Shown here: in pieces, positions 33,736 through 45,698 of the stretch
Numbering within the stretch: the first letter of the stretch is position 1
How the letters are laid out: the number at the start of each line of letters is the position of its first letter
Assembly: GCA_017979445.1 (NCBI GenBank)
Contig: CM030715.1
Span: 30,229,090-30,293,089, forward strand
DNA from: Akebia trifoliata
Taxonomy: Eukaryota; Streptophyta; Magnoliopsida; Ranunculales; Lardizabalaceae
Length of the DNA: 64,000 nucleotides
Reading direction: 5' to 3'
Translations under genes and position numbers: made by a program
The notes under the pieces: model-generated
Told to the model about the DNA's origin: nothing
The model's input: only the letters and a program-made list of their open reading frames with translations
Databases searched by the model: none

Positions 33736-36700
33736 TTAATCCATATCTTCATCCTCATCGATCTCCTCTATCTTCGTCTTCTTAACTGCTTTAGCAGCAT
33801 CCTTATTCTGCGCATTTGGGATCTCAATTAGTATATCTGACTTCTTCCCTGTGCTCGCATTCACAAGCCCTCCATTCTTCTCCACCCGATATATGAGTTC
33901 TTTGCTCCCTGGCTGTGCATCAATGCATACAGTCGAATTCTCATCTATCTCCTGCCTTATAAGCATCTTTGAAAGCTGAGTCACCACCTTCTTCTCTAAC
34001 CACCTTCTTATCGGTCTCGCACCATAAACCTGAACATGAAAAACAATATGTTTCAGCATCCATCCAAACCCAATCAATGAAAGTAGAGTAAATTACTCGC
34101 AACTTCAATGGTATAATACACACCGGATCATAACTCTCTGATAATACAACATCCAAAGCAACATCTGAGACAGCTAAAGCAATACCCCTCTCAGCCAGAC
34201 GACTCGCTACATCCTTCATCTGTAGTCTAGCAACTTTCTTTAGCTGATTGTGTGTGAGAGGATCAAAAACCACAATCTCGTCTAGCCGATTGAGTAGCTC
34301 CGGCCTAAAATGCCTCTTCACCTGTCACACAACACAAGGAAACAAATAAGTTCATTCCTTAAACATAAATAAAAGTATCAAACATGATTGCCAACCTTTT
34401 TTTGGTTCTTACCTCTTGCATGACTAGTTCCCTAGCCTTCTGCATCGAGCACCGGCCCATGATTCCAGCTAGGAGATGCTCTGCTCCAAGATTTGAAGTC
34501 ATAATAATCACGGTGTTGGAGAGGTCCACGGTACGTCCTTGTCCATCAGTTAGTCTAGCATCATCAAGAACTTGAAGGAGGGTATTAAAGACGGAGATGT
34601 GTGCTTTCTCCACTTCATCAAATAGTACAACACTGTAAGGCCTCCGCCTCACAGCCTCCGTGAGTTGCCCACCTTCTTCATGGCCAACATATCTGAGAAT
34701 ACCAATCACCAAATAGAGCAATCATTCTACAAGATTAAAAAAGCATCCACAAGAACAATTGGAATTTAATAAAGAGAGGACTTACCCAGGAGGAGCACCG
34801 ATTAGCCGTGCTACTGAGTGTTGCTCCATGTACTCTGACATATCGATTCGTATCATTTGGTTTTCATCATCGAAGAGTTGCTCGGCAAGGGCCTTAGCAA
34901 GCTCGGTCTTACCGACACCGGTTGGCCCCAAGAATAAGAATGATCCAATAGGTTGTTGTCGCTTGCCTAGCCCAGCCCTAGACCTCAACACAGCCTCTGC
35001 AATGGCATTAACTGCTTTATCTTGACCCACCACTCTCTTATGTAACCTCTCAGCTAAACCAATCAACCTTTCCTTCTCGTTCTGGCCAAGTCTTGTGACA
35101 GGAATGCCAGTCCAACGGCTCACCACTTCTGCAATATGTTCAGGACCAACAGTTTCTGTAAGCATCAAGTTCTCATCAGTGCTCTCTTCAAGTTTATGTA
35201 TGGCCGACTCTATCTCTTGGATTGCCCCATATTTCAGGTCGGCAACTCTAGCCAAATTCATTCTTCTTTCTGCCTCTTGTAAACTAATCAAGAGTTCCTC
35301 ACGCCTTTGTTTCAACCTTCGAATCTCATCAATTCTCTCTTTCTCCTTCCTATACTTCATCATCAATGGCTGTAACTTTTGCCTTAAATCATCCAACTCC
35401 CTCTGAACCTATAACAATGAAAAAAGCTGAGTATTAGAAGGATGTTAACAATGTACAAGTATTCTGACTGCATGAGTGGACTTATAAACACTTACTTCTA
35501 TAAGTCGAGCTTTGCTTGCTTTGTCCTTCTCTTTCTCAAGAGCATGTAGTTCAACCTCTAACTGAATTCTCTTCCTCTCAAGCTTATCTATCTCTTCTGG
35601 CTGGCTATCAAGCTGAACTCTCACATTTGCACATGCTTCATCAACCAGATCGATTGCCTTATCCGGGAGATACCGCCCTAATTAAATCACAACTCTCCGT
35701 AACTCAACAGTAGTCCAATTTTAAACTCGAATCACAATATAACCACAAATATACCTTCTAAAGAATACCCATCAATTGAAAATATCAGATACCGAATTTC
35801 CGAAATAAAACTAAATCATGAGGACCAGAGAAATTTACACAACATACCAGTTATGTATCTACTAGATAGCTGAGCAGCAACCACGAGGGCCCTATCTAGA
35901 ATTCGTACACCATGGTGGCCTTCATGTCTCTCTTTCAATCCTCGAAGTATGCTTATTGTGTCTTCAACACTTGGCTCAGGAACATAAACCTGTTGAAAAC
36001 GCCTCTCAAATGCAGCATCTTTTTCCACATACTTCCTGTACTCCTCAAGTGTGGTTGCACCTATACACCGAAGTTGGCCTCGGGCTAACATTGGCTTGAA
36101 TAAGTTGGCAGCATCCATTGAACCCTCGGTTCGACCAGCTCCAAGTACAAGATGTATCTCATCAATGAAGAGAATCACCTTTCCTTGTGCCTCCTCAACT
36201 TCTTTGAGTACTGCTTTCACCCTCTCTTAAAATTCTCCTCTGTACTTCGCACCAGCGATTAACAATCCCATGTCTAAGGCAACAAGCCTCACATCAGCAA
36301 GATTACTCGGGATATCTCCTCTCACAATTCTCTGAGCAAGTCCTTCAACCACAGCAGTTTTACCCACACCAGGCTCACCAATTAAAACTGGATTGTTCTT
36401 TGTTCTTCTTGAAAGTATCCTTATGATTCTTCGAATCTCTTCGTCCCTACCAATGACTGGATCAAGTTTCCCAGCTTCTTCCACAAGATCACAGCCATAG
36501 GTTTTCAAGGCCTGAAAGTTTGTATCCCCAGATGCACTCTCGACCTTCCTTCCTTCCTTCCCTCGAAGCTTCTCGACCTCTGATTTCACTCTAGCCACGC
36601 TAACCCCAGCCTCTTTAAGAGCATCTGCAATTTGAGAATCCTCAAGTAGCCCAAGAATCAGATGGTCAACGGCAAGATGAGTATCACCACGAGATTTTTG

Positions 36701-36997
36701 CAAGGATTGGGCTCGTCTTATCACCTTGATAAGAGAATTACTTGCAGGGACTTCATCCGGCGGAGGATGTTGGGATGGGATTGTTTTAACTATTTGCTTC
36801 AGTACTCGCTCAAATGATTTTGCAGCCTCTTCTCCACCAGCATTGGAGATTGCTAGGCGGAGAATACTATTGGGATCAGCCACTAAACCAAGCGCAATGT
36901 GTATTGGGGTAAATTGTGCATGGCCAGAGTTCAAGGCCTGTTCATGGGCTTGGACGAGTGCCTCATTTGTTTTATGAGTGAATTTTTCGGGATTCAT
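33736..36997 (-). CDS. HSP101: Cytosolic HSP101/ClpB1 disaggregase with an in-frame stop
   Basis: HSP101 is a hexameric AAA+ ATPase that threads aggregated proteins through its pore with HSP70 and sHSPs, giving plants acquired heat tolerance. Coding exons (minus strand): 35848-36997, 35496-35677, 34786-35408, 34413-34692, 34124-34321, 33736-34029. All are GT-AG and in phase, 909 codons including the stop, close to Arabidopsis HSP101 (911 residues). Visible parts: Clp N-domain (1-150), NBD1 Walker A GEPGVGKT (207-214), pore loop AKYRGEF (about 250-256), Walker B VILFIDE (274-280), coiled-coil M domain, NBD2 Walker A GPTGVGKT (605-612), C-terminus [10 protein letters not shown]. No transit peptide, so cytosolic or nuclear. 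Codon 257 is TAA (36227-36229) where the family has GAA. The frame is otherwise undamaged, so this is either a very recent null or a base error. As written, the product stops after the first pore loop. Confidence 0.9.
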
Positions 36998-37936
36998 GCT
37001 TGATTCTTTTTGTGTCTGTAATAATGGATGAAACAAATCCAGAAAGTAAAAATTGAGACAGAAGCCTCAATACCAATCAAAGCCAAAAAAAAAAAGAATG
37101 AACAAAAACCTGAGAAATAGGATCAGTCTAAATTAAAAGGCCAATTTTAGTACACAAGATTGAAAAAATCTACAACAAAAAAAAAAAAAAAAAAGGAAAA
37201 AAAACTAAACCCAAACTTCAAAGTCAAATGAATAATTAAGGTTTAACATTTTGTTTGGGAAGAATGCTTTTGTCAAGTTAAAAATCGATACTGTATTGAC
37301 TGATACATTCCAATTAATGTTTCATATCGCCCGATTAATTCGGATAGATTATGATATGTGAACTATAAGACTAACCAACAAAATAAGTTATGAAACCGAA
37401 ATGGAGAGACTGAAGGAAAGATACCCATGAGAATAAAACCACAGGGAGAAGGAAAAAAATGGGTTCATTTTCATTAAAACCAGTCAACTAAAAGATCAAT
37501 TGAGTTTACAAGATTGAAAGAAACCCATAGAAATGAAATCTAAAATGCAAGACTAATATAAGTAACCAACCCAATGGAGACTAAAAGAAAAGAATCCCAT
37601 CAGACTGAAAACCAGAACCAAAGCAAGGTGGATTCACTTTAATTGAAACCAGTCTAAATTAGAAGATCAATTGAGTTCAAAATATTTAAAGAAACCAATA
37701 GAAATGAAATCAAAACTACACAACGAAATGGAGACCAAAGAAAAGAAACCAGCCTAAAATAAAAGATCAATTTAGTTCAAAAGATCGAAAGAAACCCATA
37801 GAAATGAAACCAAAATTTTAAATTCAAATTGGGTCCCCAAAGATCGAAAGGTAAAACAAATTTTCATCAAACTGACAAAAAAATAAAAATAAACAAGCAA
37901 AGTGGTTTCTCTTCCATTGAAAACAGTTGAAACTAA

Positions 37937-39806
37937 GTGTGTGTTTGGTAACAGTTCTGAAGTCTGAATGGAGGTGGTCCACCTTTAAAATTCAAGCATA
38001 AGAAGCTTTATTGTCATTTGTTTTGTTTCAGATTTCAGCCTTAAGAACCAAAATTCAGAACTTTTGATTCAACGATGGGGGATCACTGGATGAAACTTTT
38101 GAATTCTGATTTATTATTTTTTCCTAAAATATCCTCTTCAAAACACTAATTTTTATCACTTATCCCTTCTATATACAAATGCTAAAAACCTTATTTTAAA
38201 CTTTTCTACCTCTCCTTTCTCTTCTACCTCTTATTCCTCTACAATTGTGTTGTCAAGGTCTCTCCACTTTTTTTTTAATTAGATAATTCACATCTCAATC
38301 TACTTTTCCTTTTCATTTTGTTTGTTAAATTCGTACTTTTTTTAAACTAGAATTTGTTTATGTTGCTGGCGTTTCAGATTCTATCCTCTATGATGTCTAT
38401 TTGGATTTCTCTCTCTTCTAATGAAATTCTTTTGTAATGTTTTTGTTTCAATTCTACTGCAAAACTAAAATTTTAAAGATAATGTAAGATGCATTTCATT
38501 GATTTAAATTATGTTATATAGAAACCCAAGAAACATCGTTCATTATTTTTCGATAATTCTCAATCTTTTTTGGTTCCTATGTAGCTTTTCGGCTTGAACG
38601 AGTTCCACATTCCAATTTCTTATAATTTTCTTTTCAATTGTCGATCAACCTTTCGTAGCCCTCAATAGTTCCAAGCATCAAGAGTGCTCTGCTCCCTTAC
38701 TTCTACACTGAGATTTTTTTGGTCTTCGGTAACATCCCATCTAAACTCATTCAGATTAAAGCCTCTTTTTTGTGATATTTACACTATTTCTATATGGGAA
38801 CCCCAAAATTGTTTATTTCAAAAACAATTATTCATTTTAGGAAGTAAAGGAAAATGATTATATGGGTATCCATGATGTTGTCTTACAGATTGATTAGGTG
38901 CACTAGTGTCTTACAAAATTATTGAGGTGTCTTCAATTTGTATGAATGACGAACTTAGATTCCATTATCAATGCATGTTTGTTTATCCTTAACTTGGCCA
39001 ATTGAAGTTGCCCCCAAAAACTTTATTTTCTAACATCTTGGTTTCACCTATCCATTTCGCAACACGAGGTATTGGCTAAGAACATATTGAGGAACGCGTA
39101 CAATGAGTAGAAAGGAGAAATTTAACCATGCACACGCTTGGTTAAGAAATGTAGGGCCTTTGGTGTATGGAAAAAAATATTCCCGATTTTAAACAAAATG
39201 CTTTCATATCATTATCACATCTAACAGAACATTGTTATTGCATGCATGGCAATACACAACTTCTTACGTCGTGTTTATCTTCATGATGAGTTGTTTTGAC
39301 AATAAAAATTGATGTCGACGAAGCGAGCAATCCTTTAGTAGACTCCGAATCACCAGAAGATACATCATGTTAAAATGAAATATTCTCACCGCAAGTACAA
39401 GTTGATATGATCACTTTACGTGATCAGATTTCAAATGAACTAGAAAATGCATGATTGTTTATTGTTTGAGTATTAACTTGTTGAAAAATAATTTCTCAAG
39501 TATGAGTTTAATTTGAAAATAATACTTTTGGGGTGTTTGATTTATCAGAAATCGAAATTAAATGTGTGGATGGTTTCATTATGCATAACATGTTATGTTT
39601 TTCTATTATGTTTTTCGGTTAACAATTTATTAGAATTACAAAAAGATAATATTGTCAAAATGACTATTATTTTTTAAAATTTTATTTGTATCAAAAAACT
39701 TTTAAAAATGATATACAAACAACTTTTCCAAAACAAGATTCTAGATTCGAGATTCCAGAAAATAGAAAATAGACTTCAGACTTCAAAAGTGTTACCAAAC
39801 ATACCT
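37937..39806 (+). mobile_element. PIF/Harbinger element with decayed transposase
   Basis: Ends GTGTGTGTTTGG and, inverted, AGGTATGTTTGG are flanked by TAA on both sides (37934-37936 and 39807-39809), the PIF/Harbinger target duplication. Inside, about 39090-39290 translates with one break to HAWLRNV, AFGVWKKIFPILNKM and NIVIACMAIHNFLRRV, the C-terminal end of the DDE_4 transposase. The rest of the transposase is eroded. The element lies within the HSP101 leader intron, in the antisense direction to the gene. Confidence 0.75.
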
Positions 39807-40114
39807 TAAAAAATTCAAAGAAACCCCTAGAAATGAAATCAAAACTGCAAAGCAAAATGGATAGTAAAGGAAAGAACCGATAATAATAAAAAATAAAAAT
39901 AAAAATAGTAAAGGAAAGAACCTCATGAGGATGAAAACCAGAGCCAGAGCAAATTAAACGATCAATTTAGTTCAAAAGTTTGAAAGAAACCTATGAAAAG
40001 AAATCAAAAACTGCAAATAGAAATGGTATCAAGAAACGAGGGAAAGAAATAACAGATTCTCATTAAACTGAAGAAAAAAAGAAGGAAAGAAACTAATCTT
40101 AATGACAAGTTTAC

Positions 40115-40240
40115 CTTGCAAAATGATTCTAAAACTGAAGCTTATACTCTGTATTTGCGCCACCTCTGTAAATTAACTTTTCAAAGAAGAGGAAGAGAGG
40201 AGTATGGAAGGCAACTGTTGGAGTGGCGGTGGGATCCTAA
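40115..40240 (-). other. HSP101 5' UTR exon and 3.1-kb leader intron
   Basis: A good donor (AAG then GTAAAC at 40114) faces an acceptor (TTACAG) ending at 37016, 18 bases above the ATG, giving a leader intron of about 3.1 kb. The inferred exon is pyrimidine-rich (CTCTCTTCCTCTTC) without an upstream ATG that would compete. The right edge is estimated from the TATA-like box. Confidence 0.6.
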
Positions 40241-40258
40241 TCGTACTAGAGACTAAAT

Positions 40259-40399
40259 CTAAATCTAAATAAAGTGGCAAAGTTTCTCGAACAATCTAAA
40301 TAATAATGACCATGCCACGTGTATCATTTGAATTTGACATCTGGATGAGTCACTCTTACAGTCGAAACCGACTAGTTGTACATATTGCGCACCGTGAAT
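40259..40399 (-). promoter_or_regulatory. HSP101 proximal promoter: TATA-like box, HSE, G-box
   Basis: Reading on the minus strand: a G-box CACGTG (40316-40321), then a heat-shock element core TTCGAGAA (40284-40291) flanked by further imperfect 5-bp units, then a TATA-like TTTATTTA (about 40266-40273). HSE just upstream of TATA is the classic heat-shock gene layout and supports HSF control. A diverged second copy of this block lies at 41304-41450. Confidence 0.7.
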
Positions 40400-40416
40400 C
40401 GTACAAGAAACTCTAA

Positions 40417-41304
40417 GGGTATGTTTGATTGCACATGGAAAATAGGGTGGAAAATCAATTTCCATGGAAAATGATATTTTTCAAGTGTTTGATTGCACAT
40501 GGAAATGGAATTCATTTTCCACCCCATTCAAAAAGTCCACTAAATCATGGATTTCACTTTCCCACCCATATGGGTGGGAAAATGAAATCCACCCATATTT
40601 TCCATCACCAATTCTTCCCTACCACCACCACCACCACCACCACTACCACCACCACCACAATCACCACCACCACCACTACCACCACCACCACCACAATCAC
40701 CACCACCACCACCACCACCACCACCACCACCATCACCACCACCATCACCATCACCATTATACTAACCTCGTCATCGTCGTCATCACCATCGCCGTCGCCA
40801 TCGGCTCCGTCTCCGACCACCTACTATCTTTCTTCTTCTCATTCTTCTCCATCCCTCACCTCATCCGCCACCACTACCACCATGTTCTCCCTCCCATCTT
40901 CCTCACTTACCTTCGTCGCCACCGTCACCGCCGCCACCGTCGTGGCCGCCACCATCGCCGTCGTGGCCGCCACCGCCGCCGTCGCCGTCATGGCCGCCAC
41001 CACTGTACTCGTCGCCGTCGTGGCCGCCACCGTCGCCGTCGTCATGGCCGCCACCGTCGCCGCCACCTTCGTCGCCACATCCTCCCCCCTCCCTCTTCCT
41101 CGTCATCTTCTTCTTCCTCTCCCCCTCCTATCATCTTCTTCCTCATTCTCCTCTTTTTCTTTTTTCTTATATTTTTCCATGATTTTATCCATGCGAAATC
41201 AAACAATGGAATTTGATTTTCCAACCCTACCTATTTTCCACAACTAATTTTCCATGGATTTCAAATTCCATGGAAAGTGACTTTCCATGCAATCAAACAT
41301 ACCC
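40417..41304. mobile_element. PIF/Harbinger-type MITE carrying microsatellites
   Basis: Inverted ends GGGTATGTTTGATTGCA and their complement (TGCAATCAAACATACCC), each followed by ATGGAAA-rich subterminal repeats. The element is flanked by TAA on both sides (40414-40416, 41305-41307). It has no transposase. The interior holds an ACC/CCA microsatellite (about 40619-40755) and a GC-rich tract of GCCGCCACCGTCGTG-like units (about 40905-41080), foreign in composition to its surroundings. The open frames across it are low-complexity artefacts. Confidence 0.85.
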
Positions 41305-41450
41305 TAAATCTAAATAGAGTGGCGAAGCCATGGAGGAATCTAAATAATAATAATAACCGTTTTACGCCACGTGTATCATTTGAATATGACATCTGATAAG
41401 TGACTTTTACAGTTGAAACCGACTAATTATACATATTGCGCACCATGAAT
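41304..41450 (-). repeat. Second, diverged copy of the HSP101 promoter block
   Basis: It matches 40259-40399 along its length (CTAAATCTAAATA start, GCCACGTGTATCATTTGAAT, CATATTGCGCACC end). The G-box is kept at 41368-41373. The TTCGAGAA heat-shock core is replaced by unrelated bases. The two copies are direct and separated by the MITE. Confidence 0.85.
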
Positions 41451-43671
41451 TATCATTATCACATACAAAAATTGTGCTTCTCAATCGATTTTTTTCTTCG
41501 AGAACAAAATGTTAAATTTTGATTATCATTTAGCTTTGAAGTTTGGATTAATTTCTATGAATTTTTAAAATCTTCTATATTAAATTAATCTTTTCATTTA
41601 GATATCTTTGTTTTTCTGATTTTCATTGTCATATAGTTATTTTATATTCATTTGGCTTTTTTACTTTTCGATTGGGATTGGAGCTTACTTCTCAATTTTT
41701 ATTCTTTTTTAGCGCATTTTTTTTTGCATTCATTATTATTGCAAACACAAGAAGGATCAACCATGATTTAAAAAAAACAAAAAATCACTCAAAAAATAAA
41801 ATGAGGCTTTTTTCGAAACTTATGGTCTTGATTTCTAATCATGCACAATTTGGATTCATAGTTTCATAATTTTATAACATTTATTGGATTTTGTTGGGGA
41901 CAATATTTGAATTCAAGACCTTTTATTTCTATTGTGAATGATGTAGGATTTTTTCATTTTTAATGAAACCTTAGCTAAAAGAGCATTTTTCTTATTTGTG
42001 ATAGTTGAAAAATTAAAAAAAATCTAATTTACCTTTTTTTTTTTATTTAAAGAATTGTAAAAATGACTCTCTAAACTTTAGTCTCACATCGAATAATTAC
42101 AGAAGTGGTGTTTACTATAAAAGATTTCACTTTCTCACATACTTGAATATGAATAATAATGAGAGTTCGTTTTCTTTTCAAGAAGGTCTAAAACTTTGAA
42201 GAAGAGAGCTTTCTTTTTATACTAAACATGTTTTCGATCTCTCTCGAAGAACGACAATGGAGGAGCTCTTGGTCCTGCGTTTAAAGAAAACAAAGATGAG
42301 AGTTTTCTTTCTAAGGAGTGAGAGTTTTTTCTTTCATTTTTTTAACTTCTTTCTTTTGAAGAAGAGGAAACCCTGACCTACTACCTTTCAATCCTAATTT
42401 CAAATGGTAATTATAAAAGCACCCTTCGAATTAATAAGGGCAACCCACATCATTTCAAATCATATATTTATCAAAACATGAGGGTATATTAAAAATTACC
42501 CAAAGTTTGGACTGATACATCCTCCAACCTGACTGCGTCCAAACCGGTCAAACCATTTGAACTGAAGAGTGAGTAGGAGTATACATTGTCTGTGGCTACG
42601 TGAAGACATGATTGGGCATACATGCAATATTAAGATCATCATGTATAACATCTTATAAAATGTACTTGCCTACTCGCTTGACTGGAATGGTGCATTGGCA
42701 AGCAACTAAGAAGAGCATATGTGGCTTCACAAATCTATTGTGCCTTGCAATCCATCCATTAGTACATATCATACTACGAGAGTGCTCTCTTCTCCTATGG
42801 GATACTGATTTTGGATTGTAGTCAACTTATAGAAAATGTATCCAAAATCTATATTATCGTTTGCCAACATTTCTTCTAAAATCTGATAGACATGGGAGCA
42901 ACTAAGAGTGAAAGTTTATTTGCAAGAGAAAATTAAGAGTAGGAATTTTTTTTGTAAGGGCAATAGCAGTGGATTTCTTTATCCGTTGTTGTTATTTGTT
43001 GCAATGGCTCATAAAACCTCAACAGACTTCGAAATTCTTGTGGGGGTTAATTGCCCCCATTAAATCCATTCGATTTTAGTACAAAACGTAGGAAACAGAG
43101 TCCTAACTCTAAAAACAGTCCTACGACATTTCTAATTTAAGTCCATCTTTTATTTTGATTATAAGAATCACCTTTATAATCTGAATCAAAATATTCTTTT
43201 TCCAAGATATATTGGTGTATTTCCGCTAATCTCTAACATGAAATAGTACGGAAAATTGAATGGTTAAACAAGTTGAGGAGTGTGACTGGGCATCCCTCAG
43301 TATTTTTTTGTGCGAATATTTGAAATACTCTTGTGTTTTATAACATCTCCTTGACCATGATCATTTATGAGGGGTTATTAAAATGCCCTCTCATCTTCAA
43401 GTTCTAACCTAAATGCCATAATCTTCAAGTTTTAATCAAAATCTTTTGATTTTTTTCTCATCCAAAATCTGTCTTGTTAGGCAAAAATTTTCTCTATGGT
43501 ACTCAAACCCTAGGAATCGAATCTACTTCAAACTTTCATAAAAAGATAAGATATTCGGATTAAAAATCAAGGATTTGATTAGTATTATTATTATTATTTT
43601 GCAAGGAAAATTTTGAGGAGAGAGCGCACTTTGACTGCATTCCAAAGATACTGGTATGGTTAAGCCTCATG
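41451..43671. other. Intergenic, no gene recognised
   Basis: AT-rich DNA. The only notable signal is GTCTCACATCG (42081-42091), one mismatch from the plant snRNA upstream element, 24 bases before TATAAAAG (42116-42123); no snRNA sequence follows. Other short frames look random. Confidence 0.35.
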
Positions 43672-43880
43672 GGTGGTGTAGACACCCCAATTTACACGAA
43701 CCCATTAGGAAAATTCATATTTCTTCAAATTGATTTCAGTTTACGACTTAAGCCTCTCAACATGCCCGCATTGCCACTTGGCATCATCTTCATGCATGCA
43801 TGCATCATGTCATATAGTTTGCATGCTCAACCTTGTCCCTAACTCACTCCCAATTCGTGTTCATTTTCAATTAACCGATC

Positions 43881-43990
43881 CATTCTAAACCCATAACCTA
43901 AATCCATTACCTAGCCCAACCTAAGCCTAAAACCCAATGCCATTCTAAACCCATAACCTAAATCCATTTTCTAGCCCAACCTAAGCCCAA
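43881..43990. repeat. 60-bp tandem duplication in the LTR
   Basis: CATTCTAAACCCATAACCTA begins at 43881 and again at 43941. Both copies run through CTAGCCCAACCTAAGCC. Confidence 0.85.
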
Positions 43991-44276
43991 GACAAAATCC
44001 ATTCTCTAAGCCCAATATCAAACCCACTCCAAGTCCATCCTCTCACCCCTTCATAAGATGACACATGTTGATACCTCATAAGCCCTCAATATCCAATGCA
44101 TCATCTAATTGGAGGGTAAACTTCTTTTTTGTGAAAACTCAAGAATGCCCTTCTCAAAAAGTCTAGTCAAATCAAAAAGGTTATTTGGTCTTTGGTAATA
44201 ATCCATAAAGATGAGGGAACTTCCCATTATGCCCTCAAAAGGTGGGAATCTTCAAGTACATACATGGAGTTCTCCC

Positions 44277-44552
44277 ATTGGTCCATTTCAAAATTATACT
44301 TCCACCCTTGTTTTATTTGTTATTTACAAATGAACCAAAGTCTACTTTTCACCTACCACTTCACCTTTACACATGTCATCCTCCTATTCACCCTCCCAAA
44401 TGTGCTTTTATTTTCCTATTGGTCCATTTCAAAGCTACACTTCCACCCTTGCTTTATGAGTTATTTACAAATAAACCAAGATCTACTTTTTACCTACCAC
44501 TCCACCTTTACACATGTCATTCCTCCATTCATCCTCCCAAAAGTACTTTTGT
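44277..44552. repeat. About 141-bp tandem duplication in the LTR
   Basis: Both copies start ATTGGTCCATTTCAAA (about 44277 and 44418) and share ACTTCCACCCTTG, TTATTTACAAAT and CCTTTACACATGTCAT. Divergence is moderate. Confidence 0.8.
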
Positions 44553-45698
44553 TCTCTCACCTCTATTTACCAAAAAACCAAGGATCAAAGCATGCTTTTA
44601 GGGTTTCTTCACAAATGTCATCTTTACCCTCATACAAATGGAAAATCCAAAAAGAAATAACCTAAATCTCATGTCCATTTTCTTTATTTTTAGGGTTGGA
44701 CCACTTTATCCCCAAAAGTTCTCCAAAAACTCTATAAATACCCTTCATTTTTCATGATCAACTCATGCTCTCAAGCCCCCATCTCTCAACCTAAAACTCT
44801 ACAAAAATTCATACTCATTCTCTCATCTTCTAAACTTCAACTCAACCCTCAACCATCTCATTTATCTCTCAAGCCTACTCTTCAAGGTTCAAGTTCATTA
44901 AGGGACAAGGTGGGGTTAAGATGTAGTTATTTATTTTAAAGCTTGCATCTTCTTATTCTAATCCTCTATTTTATTTTCTCTTTTAGAAATCCTTTAGGAT
45001 GTAATGCACACCCTCTCCCATCCCCGGTAGATTGGACTAAGGTTCGATCGAAAGGATGGGGGTTGAAGCCCTTTTCATCCCAATCTCATGCATCATCTTG
45101 TACACAATGCACACACTCACCTATGCATGGCAATGATGAAGAAATGTGTTACCCTCTTGATGGGGTGAAACACAAAGTTTCTAGCCATGCATACATGCAT
45201 CAATGTTGTGACTTCAAGGGAACTCCATTATGGAGTCTCTTTAAGAGTTCAAACCAACATTCATTTCATAAATTTAATGTGATTATATGGGTCATTCTCT
45301 TCCATAGAATGTCCCTAATGTCACATTGAAATCAAAATCCCTTTTTAGGGAACATTCCATTTAATGCACACACCACTCTTACCATACATTCTCATGCATT
45401 TTAATAGTTGTTTTCTTGAGTTTTCTACAAAATAAAATGACCAAGCAAGGTAACCACTTTTGGTGGAGAGGATGGGGTGCCTAACACCTTCCCCATCCTC
45501 TAACCGGACCTCCTTACCTAGATCTTAGGTAGACCGTGCCCTTTCCAACATATGAGAGTCACTACAATGCCATGAAAAAAATGGTTTTCAAAAGAATCAA
45601 TCCGGGTGCCCATTCACACCCATTTCAAAAAAGAATGGTGGCGACTCCAAACAATGTAGTATTGAAGTTCATTGTGAACATTTCATGTCTACAGGTGG

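Larger units (their letters stand above)
43677..45693 (+). mobile_element. Solo LTR, Ty3/Gypsy (Tat/Ogre-like), 5-bp TSD
   Basis: The segment begins TGTAGACACCCC and ends ATGTCTACA, with inverted TG..CA borders. It is flanked by GGTGG on both sides (43672-43676, 45694-45698). No primer-binding site, coding region or second LTR is present, so it is a solo LTR left by recombination. The 2-kb length and the block GGGGTGCCTAACACCTTCCC followed by a TAACCGGAC stretch recall Tat/Ogre-type LTRs. A TATA box (CTATAAATACC, about 44731) marks its own promoter. Confidence 0.88.

Noticed and set aside
34384..36977. Plus-strand frames opposite HSP101 (34384, 34759, 35095, 36726)
   Set aside because: Antisense shadows of a strongly coding region.
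40429..41247. Open frames of 272 and 250 codons on the plus strand
   Set aside because: They consist of poly-Thr, poly-His and Ala-Val runs from the ACC and GCC repeats inside a MITE. There is no domain, and frames are open on both strands for the same reason.
44192..45329. Long frames at 44192-44665 and 44943-45329
   Set aside because: They lie inside the solo LTR, and the 44192-44665 frame owes its repeats to the duplicated 141-bp unit; no retroviral-type domain.
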